A DNA stretch of 64,000 nt from AC-32 sp963821495 (GCA_963821495.1 CAWGEA010000003.1:558001-622000), one strand, 5' to 3'; positions 25,091-33,548 are shown, counted from the first letter of the stretch. Notes: generated from the letters alone by a model not told the origin. A program made the numbers and translations.

Positions 25091-26463
25091 TTGACGAGCG
25101 CCGGGCGCGTGAACGACTTCGCGCCCGGGATGACCGCGCGCGCGTCGGCGCCGAGCCACTGCTCCAGCAGCGAGCAGTAGACGCCGCGGAAGTCCGAGGT
25201 CGGCTTGAGGTTGCCGTCGTCGTCGAGGCCGTTGGCCAGGCCGGGGAACTCGCCGACCATCCGGCCGCGCGCGCGTGTGCCGATCAGGAAGGCCGAGCCG
25301 GCCGCGCCGTGGTCGGTGCCGCTGCCGTTCTCCTCGCCGCGGCGGCCGAACTCCGACCAGACGAGGGTGAGCACGCGGCCGGCGAGGCCGCGCGCCTCGA
25401 GGTCGCGCTGGAAGGCGAGCAGGCTGCGGGCGGTGACGTCGAGGCCGTCCGCGAGCGCCTGCGGCTGGTCCGAATGGGTGTCGTACTCGCCGGGAGCCGT
25501 GATCGCGACGCAGCGCAGCGGCAGCTTCGCCGCGAGCATGGCGGCGAGGCCGGAGAGCTGGCGCGGGAAGCCGCTGTCGACCTCCGGGTACGGGACCGGG
25601 CTGCCGTAGCCACCGTTGCCGTTGGCGGTGAAAGGCGCGAGCTGCCGCCGCAGCTTGTCCGACTGCGCGACGGCCTTGGCCGCCTGGTTCAGACCGGAGT
25701 CGGAGCGGTGGCTGCCGAGCGGCGCCAGTGCCTCGAGCATCCGGTTCTCGACCTGCCCCCAGACGCCGGGGGCGCCGAAGGTGTACTCGTCGGGCGCCGC
25801 CAGCGAGGCGACCGGCACCTTCAGCGAGGCCAGCGCCGGCTGCAGCTGGTAGTCGAGCGAGAGCCCCTGCAGCGGGTTGTTCTTGGTGCCGTGGCGGTCG
25901 AGGTAGCGACCCATCCAGCCGCTCGTCAGCCGCGCGTCGGTCGCGCCGACCTCCCAGAAGTGGCGGGAGGTGAAGTGCGACTGGTCCGGATGGGTGTAGC
26001 CGATCGCCGGCATCACGCTGACCTTGCCCTCGCCGTGCAGCGTGGCCAGCGGCTGCAGCGACGGATGCCAGTGCAGGCGCGTGTCCTCGCTGAACGCCGG
26101 GCCGGCGTTGTCGGGCAGCGCGAGGGTCGGGCGCAGCTTGCGGTAGTTCGGGTCGAGGACGGGGGCGAGCACCGAGAGCGAGTCGGCGCCGCCGGGCAGG
26201 AAGACGGAGACGAGGACGGGCTGCGCGGGGCCGGTCGCGGCCTGCGCGATGCCCTCCTCGAAGAGCTTCAGCTTGCCGAGGCCGTAGACGGAGAGCGCGA
26301 GGCCGAAGGCGCCGGCCACGAAGCTGCGTCGGTCGAGCCCCGTCCCCGCCGGGAGGGGCATGCCCGGCTCGATCGCGGGCAGGCCGCGGCCGGCCTCGGC
26401 GGCGCCCCGGCGCAGGAGCGTCACGCGCGAGAACTCGTCGCAGTGGTGACAGCTCTGGGCCAT
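25087..26463 (-). CDS. DUF1501 family exported protein
   Basis: 458 aa. An unusual cysteine/histidine N-terminus (CHHC within the first eight residues) is followed near residue 45 by a Tat-like motif DRRSFVAGAFGLALSVYG and then the DUF1501 domain, with its typical FLPGGADSLSVLAPV start and DHGAAGSAFLIG near the end. The fold is related to alkaline phosphatase/sulfatase proteins. The ATG overlaps the DUF1800 stop by one base. The pairing with DUF1800 is seen in many bacteria; the biochemical role is unknown. Confidence 0.9.
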   Translation of the reverse strand: MAQSCHHCDEFSRVTLLRRGAAEAGRGLPAIEPGMPLPAGTGLDRRSFVAGAFGLALSVYGLGKLKLFEEGIAQAATGPAQPVLVSVFLPGGADSLSVLAPVLDPNYRKLRPTLALPDNAGPAFSEDTRLHWHPSLQPLATLHGEGKVSVMPAIGYTHPDQSHFTSRHFWEVGATDARLTSGWMGRYLDRHGTKNNPLQGLSLDYQLQPALASLKVPVASLAAPDEYTFGAPGVWGQVENRMLEALAPLGSHRSDSGLNQAAKAVAQSDKLRRQLAPFTANGNGGYGSPVPYPEVDSGFPRQLSGLAAMLAAKLPLRCVAITAPGEYDTHSDQPQALADGLDVTARSLLAFQRDLEARGLAGRVLTLVWSEFGRRGEENGSGTDHGAAGSAFLIGTRARGRMVGEFPGLANGLDDDGNLKPTSDFRGVYCSLLEQWLGADARAVIPGAKSFTRPALVK

Positions 26464-27797
26464 CAGGAGGTCTGGAGGTCGGGGGCGGTGGCGAGCAGCT
26501 GGCGGAGGGCGTTCTCGACCAGCGGCGGGTAGGAGCGCTTCTTCCAGTCGGACTTCGCGTCGGCCATGGCGCGCTTGGCGAAGCGCCCGAGGACGGCCTC
26601 GGTGTGGCCGGTCAACGTCGGGTGCCCGAGCAGCGCGTGCGCGCGGTGAACCAGCTTCTGCGGGTCATGGGGCACGTGCTTCGAGTTCTCGTCGAGGACG
26701 CGCGGGCGGATCGCGTAGGCGGCGATCTCCCAGCGCGCCCGGAAGGTGGCGGTGTCGAGCCAGCGCGAGTCGTCCCACCCGGCCACGTTCGGCGGGTAGA
26801 AGAGCTGCTGGCCGGCGAGGCTCAGCAGCCACGTCCACGCCTCCGTGTCGATCCCGCGGCCGAGGCCGCGCAGGAGGCCGGCGAGGTAAACCGCAGGCGG
26901 CTTGACCATCCGCGGCCCGGTATAGAGCGCGGGGTGGCGCAGGATCGCCTCCACGACCGGCTCGACCCGGTAGCCGCTGCGCACGTAGAGCCGCTGTAGC
27001 GAGCGCCTGGTGCCGGTCTTCGGCGGGACCGGGATGAAGTAGCCCCAGAGCTTGTCCACGAAGAACGAGGGATGGAGGCGGTGGTGCACGCACAGGCGGC
27101 ACGAGTCGCGCCAGTCGAAGTGGCCGCGCTTGCCGAAGATGCGCTTTGCGCCGGAGTCGTGGCGGCGCCGGTCGTACCGGAACTTGTACGGGCCCAGGGT
27201 CTCGCCCCACGAGTTGCGCCAGCCCGTCAGCGCGCGCGCCTGCTCGCGTACGTCGCGCTCGGTGTAGGCGCCTCGGTCGGCGCCGAGCGTGAACAGCTCC
27301 ATCAGCTCGCGCGCGTAGTTCTCGTTCGGCGAGTCCTTGTCGTTGTCCACGCCGGAGAGCCAGAGCAGCATCGCGGGGTCCTTGGTCACCTCCAGGAGCA
27401 GCACGAGGAACGAGCCGAGGCCGTTGCGCCGGAAGAGCTGGTTCTGGCGCAGCATCAGCCGCGCGGGGCCGACGCCGTCGCGCGAGGTGGCGAACCAGTC
27501 GTGCCAGACGAGGGTCATCCGCTCGTGCAGCGGCTTGGTCGTGCGCACCATCCGGTCGAGCCACCAGAGCTGGTCGTGGCCCCAGCGGTCGCGCGGCGCG
27601 AGTGACCGCCCGCGGTCATCGTGCGGCCGCGGGCCCTTCAGGCGGTCGCGGCCCGGGCGCGTGAGCGAGTGGACAGCGCCGTCGAGGCCGAGCTTCGCGA
27701 GCCGCTCGGCTTCGCCGGGGCGGGGGCCGAAACCGGCGCGCCAGAGGAGGCGCTCGGCCTGCGGCTTGCCGAACGGGCCACGATAGACGGGCGGCAT
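26463..27797 (-). CDS. DUF1800 family protein
   Basis: 444 aa, ATG 27797. Characteristic family blocks: AERLLWRAGFGPRPGE at the start, LHERMTLVWHDWFAT, NYARELMELFTLG, and WLLSLAGQQLFYPPNVAGWD. No clear signal peptide. A CxLC-type HWRD/CRLCVHH segment in the middle could bind metal or heme. It is the first gene of a tightly overlapping unit with DUF1501 and the cupredoxin. Function unknown; the joint presence suggests an exported complex. Confidence 0.9.
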   Translation of the reverse strand: MPPVYRGPFGKPQAERLLWRAGFGPRPGEAERLAKLGLDGAVHSLTRPGRDRLKGPRPHDDRGRSLAPRDRWGHDQLWWLDRMVRTTKPLHERMTLVWHDWFATSRDGVGPARLMLRQNQLFRRNGLGSFLVLLLEVTKDPAMLLWLSGVDNDKDSPNENYARELMELFTLGADRGAYTERDVREQARALTGWRNSWGETLGPYKFRYDRRRHDSGAKRIFGKRGHFDWRDSCRLCVHHRLHPSFFVDKLWGYFIPVPPKTGTRRSLQRLYVRSGYRVEPVVEAILRHPALYTGPRMVKPPAVYLAGLLRGLGRGIDTEAWTWLLSLAGQQLFYPPNVAGWDDSRWLDTATFRARWEIAAYAIRPRVLDENSKHVPHDPQKLVHRAHALLGHPTLTGHTEAVLGRFAKRAMADAKSDWKKRSYPPLVENALRQLLATAPDLQTS

Positions 27798-27848
27798 CGC
27801 CTTACCCCTTTCGGCACTCCGAGGGCCCGACCTTTATGCCGATTCCGG

Positions 27849-28634
27849 TTAGACGAGCTCGCGCCGGAGGACGGAGGCGACCGCAGTCAGCGCCAGGCGC
27901 GTCTCCTCGTCCGACGGCTCCCGCGTGGTCAGGCGCTGCAGCGCCAGCCCGGGAAGCAGGAACAGCCTGGCGGCCCGGGATCGCGAGGTCTGGACGAGCT
28001 GCCAGAGCTCCATCGTCAGCGCGAGGGAGAGCAGCGTGACCGCGAACGGCGTGTAGAGCGCCGCCGGCAGCGGCCAGAGCCGGTCGAAGGCGAGCGACAC
28101 CGGCACCACGAGGGCCGCGAAGTTCGTGCCGCAGCGGGGGGCGAAACGTGACGGCCGCGCCCGTGCGTCCCAGGTCGCGACGAGCCGCCGCTCCTCGGCC
28201 GCGGCGATCGCCCGGTGCTCGGCGCCGTGCAGGAAGAGCGTCCGGCCGCGCAGCATCCACGCGAGCAGGACGATCGCGGTGCCGACTCCGAGCGGCAGCG
28301 AGGCCGACTGCGGCAGGACGATCAGCGAGAGGGGGGCGAGCAAGGCGGCGACCAGCAGCAGCCGCTCGGCGCGCCCCGCGACGCCGGCGCCACGAAAGAG
28401 CGGCGCGACCGCGGAGAAGAGCCGCACGAGCCCTCGCAGCAGCGGGATCCGGCGGACGAGGCGCGGCGGAGCCGGCATGGCACCCTCGCGCAGGCTGCCG
28501 TCGCGTGCCGCGAACGCCCAGAAGCGCTCGCTCGCGATGACGACGCCGTCGGCTCGGGCCATCCCGCCGAGGCGCGGCAGCTCAGCCGTCGAGTCGGCCC
28601 GGGCGAGAATCTGGAGGACACGCTCCCGATCCAC
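27849..28634 (-). CDS. DUF1385 (YqhQ-like) membrane protein
   Basis: 261 aa, GTG start. N-terminal GGMARADGVVIAS block, three or four membrane helices, and the family core LFLHGAEHRAIAA plus RFAPRCGTNFAALV, whose His, Glu and Cys residues suggest metal binding. The family is sometimes described as predicted metal-dependent enzymes. It lies 51 nt upstream of DUF1800 in the same direction and could share its transcript. Confidence 0.85.
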   Translation of the reverse strand: MDRERVLQILARADSTAELPRLGGMARADGVVIASERFWAFAARDGSLREGAMPAPPRLVRRIPLLRGLVRLFSAVAPLFRGAGVAGRAERLLLVAALLAPLSLIVLPQSASLPLGVGTAIVLLAWMLRGRTLFLHGAEHRAIAAAEERRLVATWDARARPSRFAPRCGTNFAALVVPVSLAFDRLWPLPAALYTPFAVTLLSLALTMELWQLVQTSRSRAARLFLLPGLALQRLTTREPSDEETRLALTAVASVLRRELV

Positions 28635-28656
28635 CCGGCCAGGATCGCGCTAGCGA

Positions 28657-28682
28657 GGCCGCCCGGCAAGTGCCGGGCGGCC
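28657..28682 (-). terminator. Hairpin after the 25-residue membrane peptide gene
   Basis: 12-base complementary arms (ggccgcccggca and tgccgggcggcc) with two bases between them, 21 nt past the stop of the small leftward gene. No T-run. Confidence 0.65.
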
Positions 28683-28703
28683 CAATCGTGCGTCGGCTGA
28701 GAC

Positions 28704-28781
28704 CTACCAGCGGCCGCGCGAGAAGAACCCGAGCAGCAGGAGCACCAGCACGATGATCAGGATGATCCAGAGAATCGACAC
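28704..28781 (-). CDS. 25-residue hydrophobic membrane peptide
   Basis: GTG 28781 preceded by aaagggg at a good distance. The product MSILWIILIIVLVLLLLGFF plus a five-residue basic tail is one membrane helix ending in SRGRW. It resembles short DUF3309-like membrane peptides. It has its own terminator hairpin and an upstream operator candidate (28851-28868) shared with the second HtrA gene, so it is probably a stress-induced membrane peptide. Toxin or membrane-stress roles are possible; neither is shown. Confidence 0.65.
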   Translation of the reverse strand: MSILWIILIIVLVLLLLGFFSRGRW

Positions 28782-28850
28782 GGAGGAGCCCCTTTCGTCA
28801 GTCGTTGTCGAAGAATGAAACGAGCGAGGCCCCTGGGCGGTTACGGCCAC

Positions 28851-28868
28851 GCTTAACGCACCCTTAAC
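28851..28868. promoter_or_regulatory. 18-mer operator candidate O1
   Basis: gcttaacgcacccttaac contains cttaac twice, 11 bp apart, and recurs exactly at 32278-32295 in front of the second HtrA gene. The next 37 nt contain another repeat set. Likely binding site of an OmpR-family regulator; it lies 70 nt upstream of the 25-residue peptide. Confidence 0.55.
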
Positions 28869-28875
28869 CGAATGG

Positions 28876-28905
28876 CTGAGCCGATGTGAGCCGGTCTGAG
28901 CCGAG
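28876..28905. repeat. Three tandem 10-bp repeats
   Basis: ctgagccgat, gtgagccggt and ctgagccgag are consecutive, in helical phase. Just right of operator O1; possibly a second protein-binding site. Confidence 0.6.
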
Positions 28906-29561
28906 GGCGCACGGTTGAGCGAAAGGGAGGGGCCGGCGTCAGCGCTCGGCCGGTGGGTGCTGCGCGACTACGTCGACCAGCACGAGCGGGCGGATACATC
29001 CAGCGCGGAGTCGGACGTCGGCCATGAGTAGCCATGTCTTCGCCGTCACATTGACGAGCGGCGACCGCCAGCAGCTGCTGCGGCTGATCGGCAGTCACGG
29101 TCCGGGCTTCCATGCCGGGAAGTTCTGCCGTAGGTCGAAACGCGTCCTCGCCTTGGTCCACACACCTCCTTAGATCCGAATGCCGCTTCGGGCCGTACTT
29201 CTCGCTTGACGCGCAGGCGGTCCGATCAGAGAGGAGGGGATATGAGAAGCCTCTTCCGGCCCCGATGACCAGCAGGATGCTGAGGGAAAGAGCAGCAAAG
29301 AAGCGCCTTCGCGGCTTCCAACCCGAGCGGCACCGGTCAGCCCTCGCAGGCCCGCCTGCCCCGGCTCCATGGGGGCAGTCCCGCTCAGACAGGTCCAGCG
29401 CACCTGGGTCAGCGTTCAACGAAACGGGCCCGGGGATTGCGGGGCACGGTCTACGCCGGCAACGGCGTCTCAGCGACGAGGGCAGGAAGCTCGCATGCCG
29501 TCTCGCAGTACGACGTCGCCTGCTTCCAGGTGAGCCAGAGTCACTAACTCGGCACGCTTCT
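28906..29561. other. Gene-poor stretch without a convincing intact gene
   Basis: Lower coding potential than the rest of the window. Open frames exist on both strands but none reads like a protein throughout. A good ribosome binding site with ATG at 29242 is followed by only eight codons. Fragments that do look protein-like (for example AGNGVSATRAGSSHAVSQYD near 29460-29510) are cut off, which suggests decayed genes. Confidence 0.5.
29024..29173 (+). pseudogene. Possible remnant of an IS630-type transposase N-terminus
   Basis: A 49-codon frame whose VTLTSGDRQQLLRLIGS and RRSKRVLAL segments resemble the start of IS630-family helix-turn-helix transposases (LT-x-E-R-x-x-L ... R-A-x-x-V-L-A). 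The DDE domain is absent. Resemblance is by eye only; it may equally be a chance frame in the gene-poor stretch. Confidence 0.3.
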
Positions 29562-29595
29562 CGTAGGGGAAGCCCCGAGCAGGGCTTCCCCTACG
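29562..29595. terminator. 14-bp hairpin
   Basis: Perfect stem cgtaggggaagccc with gggcttcccctacg, loop of 6 nt. It marks the right end of the gene-poor stretch, 108 nt before the lipoprotein gene, and could terminate a transcript from either side. Confidence 0.6.
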
Positions 29596-29703
29596 GAGCC
29601 AACCTCTCTCGGCAGCTCCTCTGACTTACTGTGCGCGCGCTTGTAGGCGAGCTCTGCGTGGGCGCCGCCAATCCGTCCCCGGCGCCTGCGCGTATTTCAG
29701 GGC

Positions 29704-30237
29704 ATGAATCGGATCGTGACCTACGCCACGGCTCTCGGGCTGGCCGCTGGCGCGGCCGTCGGCCTCAGTGCCTGCGGGGGCTCGAACAGCAGCTCGAGCG
29801 GCAGCTCGGGCGCCTCGAAGCCCGCGGCGGCGGCCGACACCGTCTCCTTGAAGTCGGTCTCCGGCGTCGGCAGCGTCCTCGTCGACTCCAAGGGGTTCGC
29901 GCTCTACAGCCCGACCCAGGAGCAGACCGGCACCATCCACTGCACCGGCAGCTGCACCGCCGTCTGGATTCCGCTCACGCTCTCGCAGGGTGTGGGCAGC
30001 CCGACTGCGTCGTCCAGCCTGATGTCGAAGCTTGGCACGATCATGCGCCCCGACGGCAAGAAGCAGGTCACCTTCGACGGCAGGCCGCTCTACCGTTTCG
30101 TTCCCGACGGTTCGCCGGGGAAGGTCACGGGCAACGGCGCGTCCGACCACTTCGGCAGCCGAAGCTTCACCTGGCACGTCGTCTCCTCGGGGAAGACGCA
30201 GACCACGACCACACAGACGACGACTCGCGGCTACTAG
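29704..30237 (+). CDS. Secreted-repeat lipoprotein (PF03640 type)
   Basis: 177 aa. The signal peptide ends in the lipobox LSAC with Cys24 as the lipidated residue, followed by a serine-rich linker. Two copies of the repeat of unknown function follow: VLVDSKGFALYSPTQEQ with TGSCTAVWIPL, then VTFDGRPLYRFVPDGSPGKVTG. The C-terminus is Thr-rich. Such lipoproteins are common in actinobacteria and often lie near redox or heme genes. ATG 29704. Confidence 0.9.
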   Translation: MNRIVTYATALGLAAGAAVGLSACGGSNSSSSGSSGASKPAAAADTVSLKSVSGVGSVLVDSKGFALYSPTQEQTGTIHCTGSCTAVWIPLTLSQGVGSPTASSSLMSKLGTIMRPDGKKQVTFDGRPLYRFVPDGSPGKVTGNGASDHFGSRSFTWHVVSSGKTQTTTTQTTTRGY

Positions 30238-30289
30238 CGCCAGCCGGCTCTTCGGGCCATGGCCGAGAGGGCGACTATCCGCGCCGCGC

Positions 30290-30661
30290 CTAGCCCACCA
30301 CGCGCATCTCGTAGCGGCTGATCTTGCCGTCGCGAATCGTCACCTCGACCCGCCGCCGGCGTTCGTGGGCGAACTCGCCGGTCTGCTTCCACCGGTACAC
30401 CTCGCGCACGTCGCACCCGACCCGGCCCTCGCCGAGGTCTTCCACCTCGCCCAGCTCCACCTCGGCATCGAGGTTCTCGGGCGGGAAGCCCCAGATCAGC
30501 TCCTTCCGCACCTCATCGACCCCGCGCAGCGTTCGCATGGGAGTGACCCATTCCACGTCCTGTGCGAGAAGGGGGTAGACCGGCTCGCGGTCACCGGTCT
30601 TCAGTGAGGCTCCGGCGGCACGAAGAAAGCGAGTCGCGATCTCGACGTCCTCGGCACTCAT
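30290..30661 (-). CDS. SnoaL-like/NTF2-fold protein
   Basis: 123 aa with the cone-shaped NTF2-like pattern: an N-terminal helix (SAEDVEIATRFLRAAG), then LLAQDVEWVTPMRTLRGVDEVR and strands with VEVTIRDGKISRYEMRVV. Members are small polyketide cyclases, limonene epoxide hydrolases or ligand-binding proteins of unknown role. ATG 30661 was chosen because the family usually starts with this helix; ATG 30697, which has aaggg upstream, would add 12 residues. Confidence 0.75.
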   Translation of the reverse strand: MSAEDVEIATRFLRAAGASLKTGDREPVYPLLAQDVEWVTPMRTLRGVDEVRKELIWGFPPENLDAEVELGEVEDLGEGRVGCDVREVYRWKQTGEFAHERRRRVEVTIRDGKISRYEMRVVG

Positions 30662-30684
30662 CGAATCGATCTTAGAGCTCCTCT

Positions 30685-30813
30685 TCAAGGTTGGCATGCA
30701 CGCGCCCTTAGTCGGTACCGAACTCCCGCTCGGCGCACGATCACCGCGATGCCCAAGCCGATCAAGATCAACCCAGCTGCGATCCCGCCGACCAATGTCC
30801 TCCGAATGCTCAC
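30685..30813 (-). CDS. 42-residue membrane peptide
   Basis: GTG 30813, aggaag 11 nt upstream. The product begins MSIRRTLVGGIAAGLILIGL, one clear membrane helix (residues 8-26), then an arginine-rich cytoplasmic tail. It ends 23 nt before the SnoaL-like start and may be co-transcribed with it. No known family. The clean helix with positive flanks argues for a real gene. Confidence 0.5.
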   Translation of the reverse strand: MSIRRTLVGGIAAGLILIGLGIAVIVRRAGVRYRLRARACQP

Positions 30814-30900
30814 AGCGGCTTAATCTTCCTCGCGTTGCCCGTCCTCTCGCCGGACGCACACCCTTCGAGGCGTTGCCTGGTCGGTGGTAAGGCGGGGCCG

Positions 30901-32040
30901 TCAGGAGCTCGCGGTCTCAGTGACGATCTGCTGCGCCACCGCCCGCACTTCGCCTGTCGCCGCGAACGTGGCGAGCTGCCGCTCTGCACCGGTCCCACGG
31001 CGAGAGATCTGTTCGATCTCGGCGATTGCCGCCTCGCTTCCCAGTGCCGCAGCGTCGACAGCAAGCTCCTCGAGGGTGCGGAGAATCGCCTTGCGGATCG
31101 GGAGTGGCCCCTCGTTCGGCGTGATCGTCACTGCCTCAAGGCCGTAGCGGATCGCCTGCCACTTGTTCTCGCGCGCGAGGGCCTCTTCGAGTGCGGTCGG
31201 CCGCGGCAGTGGCGCTGCTTCAACAGCCCGCCTGACGAGCGCCTGCACGTACGCCGCAAGGGCGATCGCGTCCTCCACACGCGCCACAGCATCCATCGCC
31301 CGCACCTCGACCGTCCCCAGGCGCGGGTGAGGCCGAACGTCCCACCAGATCTTCGTGTAGTCGTCGAGTGCGCCAGCGCGCTCGAGTGCCCCGACGTAGG
31401 CGCTGAACTCGCCGTAGTCGCTGAAAGGTGGCGGCGTGCGCGAGCGGGGGAAGGTGGCAAAGACGCTGTGTCTGGTCGAGTAGAGACCGGTGGCGAAGCC
31501 GCGCCAGAACGGCGAGCTGGCTGAGAGGGCGATCAACTCGGGGATGTGCGGCCCGAGCAGGCGCACGACCTGGATAGCCGTTTCCGGATCGGGCACTCCA
31601 ACGTGGACGTGCAGCCCGAAGATCAGCTCGCGCCGCGCGGGATACTGGATCTGCTCGATGAGGCTCCGATAGCGCTCGCGCTCGGTGATGAGCTGATCCT
31701 CGTAGTGCGCAAAGGGATGCGTCCCCGAAGAAGCGAGAACCAGTCCGTATCGAGCCACGACCTGCTCTAGATGGTGCCGCAGCCGCCGCAGCTCCCGGCC
31801 GGCGTCGTCGACCGTGGAGCAGATCGGCGTCTGCCCCTCGATCTCCGACTGGAAGAGCTCGCAGGAGGTGCGAGCGGCGAACTCACCCCCGCCGTCGGCT
31901 TCGAGGACCGTGTCCGCGCGCTGCACGAGTTCGAGCGTCGCCGGGTCGAGCAGCATGTACTCCTCCTCGATCCCCAAGGTGTACGGCTCAGACGACCCGA
32001 AGCGATGCTCCGCGACGCTGGAGGCAACGGCGGCGGCCAT
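30901..32040 (-). CDS. GCS2-family carboxylate-amine ligase (YbdK type), copy 1
   Basis: 379 aa from ATG 32040, with gaggag upstream. Family motifs: LGIEEEYMLLDP at the start, ASSGTHPFA, FGLHVHVGVPD and WWDVRPHPRLGTVEVRAMD. YbdK-type enzymes are weak glutamate-cysteine ligases in vitro; in actinobacteria related EgtA-like proteins make gamma-glutamylcysteine. A second, diverged copy is at 37860-38960. It stands alone, divergent from the second HtrA gene. Confidence 0.9.
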   Translation of the reverse strand: MAAAVASSVAEHRFGSSEPYTLGIEEEYMLLDPATLELVQRADTVLEADGGGEFAARTSCELFQSEIEGQTPICSTVDDAGRELRRLRHHLEQVVARYGLVLASSGTHPFAHYEDQLITERERYRSLIEQIQYPARRELIFGLHVHVGVPDPETAIQVVRLLGPHIPELIALSASSPFWRGFATGLYSTRHSVFATFPRSRTPPPFSDYGEFSAYVGALERAGALDDYTKIWWDVRPHPRLGTVEVRAMDAVARVEDAIALAAYVQALVRRAVEAAPLPRPTALEEALARENKWQAIRYGLEAVTITPNEGPLPIRKAILRTLEELAVDAAALGSEAAIAEIEQISRRGTGAERQLATFAATGEVRAVAQQIVTETASS

Positions 32041-32277
32041 GCGTGCTCCTCTCCTCGTTGCACGCTGGCGCGGGCGCGTCAGAAAGTCATCGGGGCGAAC
32101 ACCGAGACGGCGTTCGGCTTTTGCGCAGCGACGCGACGCGGCCTCAGTCGTTTCGCTTCGTGAACCCGTGCTTCGCGACGGACATCGTGGCGAACATGGC
32201 GACGCACGCGACGACGGTGCCAACTGCCGCTCCGGCACCCGCCGCCGCACGGCTCCGGCGCTTCCGGCGCCGGCGCT

Positions 32278-32300
32278 GCTTAACGCACCCTTAACGCCCC
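32278..32300 (+). promoter_or_regulatory. Operator O2 upstream of the second HtrA gene
   Basis: cttaacgcacc followed by cttaacgcccc: two 11-bp direct repeats. The first 18 bases from 32278 are identical to operator O1. The start codon is 40 nt downstream; a tataac sequence at 32327-32332 could be the -10 box. Nothing else convincing was seen in the 300-nt gap 32041-32339. Confidence 0.6.
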
Positions 32301-32339
32301 GCAACGGGGGTTGAACACGACGGGGCTATAACCGGGTCC

Positions 32340-33548
32340 ATGGCGGGTCGCATGCGGTGGCTCTACGGCGGCGGGCTGGTGGCCGCCGCCTTCCTCGGCA
32401 GCGCGCTCGCCCTCGGCGGCGCGGCTCTGCTCGGCGGCTTCGGCGAGGGCGCGACGACCACGCGCCTCGTTGCCTCGCCGCTCTCCGCCGGCCCGATCTC
32501 GGTCAAGGAGACCGGCAGCGCGATGACGGTCAACCAGATCTTCCGCAGGGCCGCCCCGGGGGTGGTGCAGGTGACCGCGACGCAGGTGGTGACCGCGCCG
32601 AGCGTCGACCCGTTCTTCGGCTTCCCGTTCCCGAGCCGCCAGAAGGCGCAGGCGCTCGGCTCGGGCTTCGTGATCGACAAGGCCGGCCACATCGTCACCA
32701 ACTACCACGTCGTCGAGGGCGCCAAGTCGGTCGACGTCAGCTTCTCGAACAACGAGAGCAGGAAGGCGAAGATCGTCGGCGTCGACCCGTCCACCGACAT
32801 CGCGGTGCTGCAGGTGGACGCGCACGCGCGGGCGCTGACGCCGCTCCCGCTCGGCAACTCCGACGCGCTGCACGTCGGCGACTCGGTGGTCGCGATCGGC
32901 AATCCCTTCGGCTACGACCGTACGGTCACGGCCGGGATCGTCTCCGCCCTGCAGCGCGTGATCCAGGCGCCGAACAACTACTCGATCGACCACGTGATCC
33001 AGACGGACGCGGCCCTGAACAAGGGCAACTCCGGCGGCCCGCTGCTCGACGCCGGCGGCGCGGTGATCGGCGTCAACTCACAGATCTCGACCGGCGACTC
33101 CGGCGCGGCCGGCAACGTCGGCATCGGCTTCGCGGTGCCGATCAACACGGTCAAGACGGTGGCCGCGCAGCTGATCAGCAGCGGCCACGTCGACCACGCG
33201 TACCTCGGCATCACGGCGCAGCCGGTCACCTCGACCGCGGCGAAGCTCTTCCACCTCCCGGTCGCGCACGGGCTGCTGGTGGCGAGCGTGCAGCCGGGCA
33301 GCGGCGCGGCGAAGGCCGGACTGCAGGCGTCCAAGCAGAGCGCCACGCTCGCGGGGGAGACGTTCCCGCTCGGCGGCGATCTGATCGCCTCGATGGACGG
33401 CGCGCCGCTGTACACGATCGACCAGCTGCGCGACGCGATCGGCAGCAAGCAGCCCGGCGACGCCGTGAAGCTCGGTGTCTACCGGGGAAGCGACCAACGA
33501 ACGGTGACAGTCAAGTTGGGACGGCAGCCGACCTCGCTCCAAGGCTGA
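32340..33548 (+). CDS. HtrA/DegP-like serine protease with PDZ domain, copy 2
   Basis: 402 aa, ATG 32340. N-terminal membrane anchor (about residues 8-33), trypsin-like domain with His123 (VTNYH), Asp153 (STDIAV) and Ser231 (GNSGGP), and a PDZ domain from about 290 with the GLLVASVQPGSGAAKAGL binding loop. Like the first HtrA (3245-4312) it is an external quality-control protease, but its promoter carries a different repeat (cttaac) and so probably answers to another regulator. A strong terminator follows. Confidence 0.93.
   Translation: MAGRMRWLYGGGLVAAAFLGSALALGGAALLGGFGEGATTTRLVASPLSAGPISVKETGSAMTVNQIFRRAAPGVVQVTATQVVTAPSVDPFFGFPFPSRQKAQALGSGFVIDKAGHIVTNYHVVEGAKSVDVSFSNNESRKAKIVGVDPSTDIAVLQVDAHARALTPLPLGNSDALHVGDSVVAIGNPFGYDRTVTAGIVSALQRVIQAPNNYSIDHVIQTDAALNKGNSGGPLLDAGGAVIGVNSQISTGDSGAAGNVGIGFAVPINTVKTVAAQLISSGHVDHAYLGITAQPVTSTAAKLFHLPVAHGLLVASVQPGSGAAKAGLQASKQSATLAGETFPLGGDLIASMDGAPLYTIDQLRDAIGSKQPGDAVKLGVYRGSDQRTVTVKLGRQPTSLQG

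Noticed and set aside
32140..32280. Leftward frame ending VACVAMFATMSVAKHGFTKRND, resembling a small membrane protein
   Set aside because: No start codon precedes the hydrophobic part before an in-frame stop.
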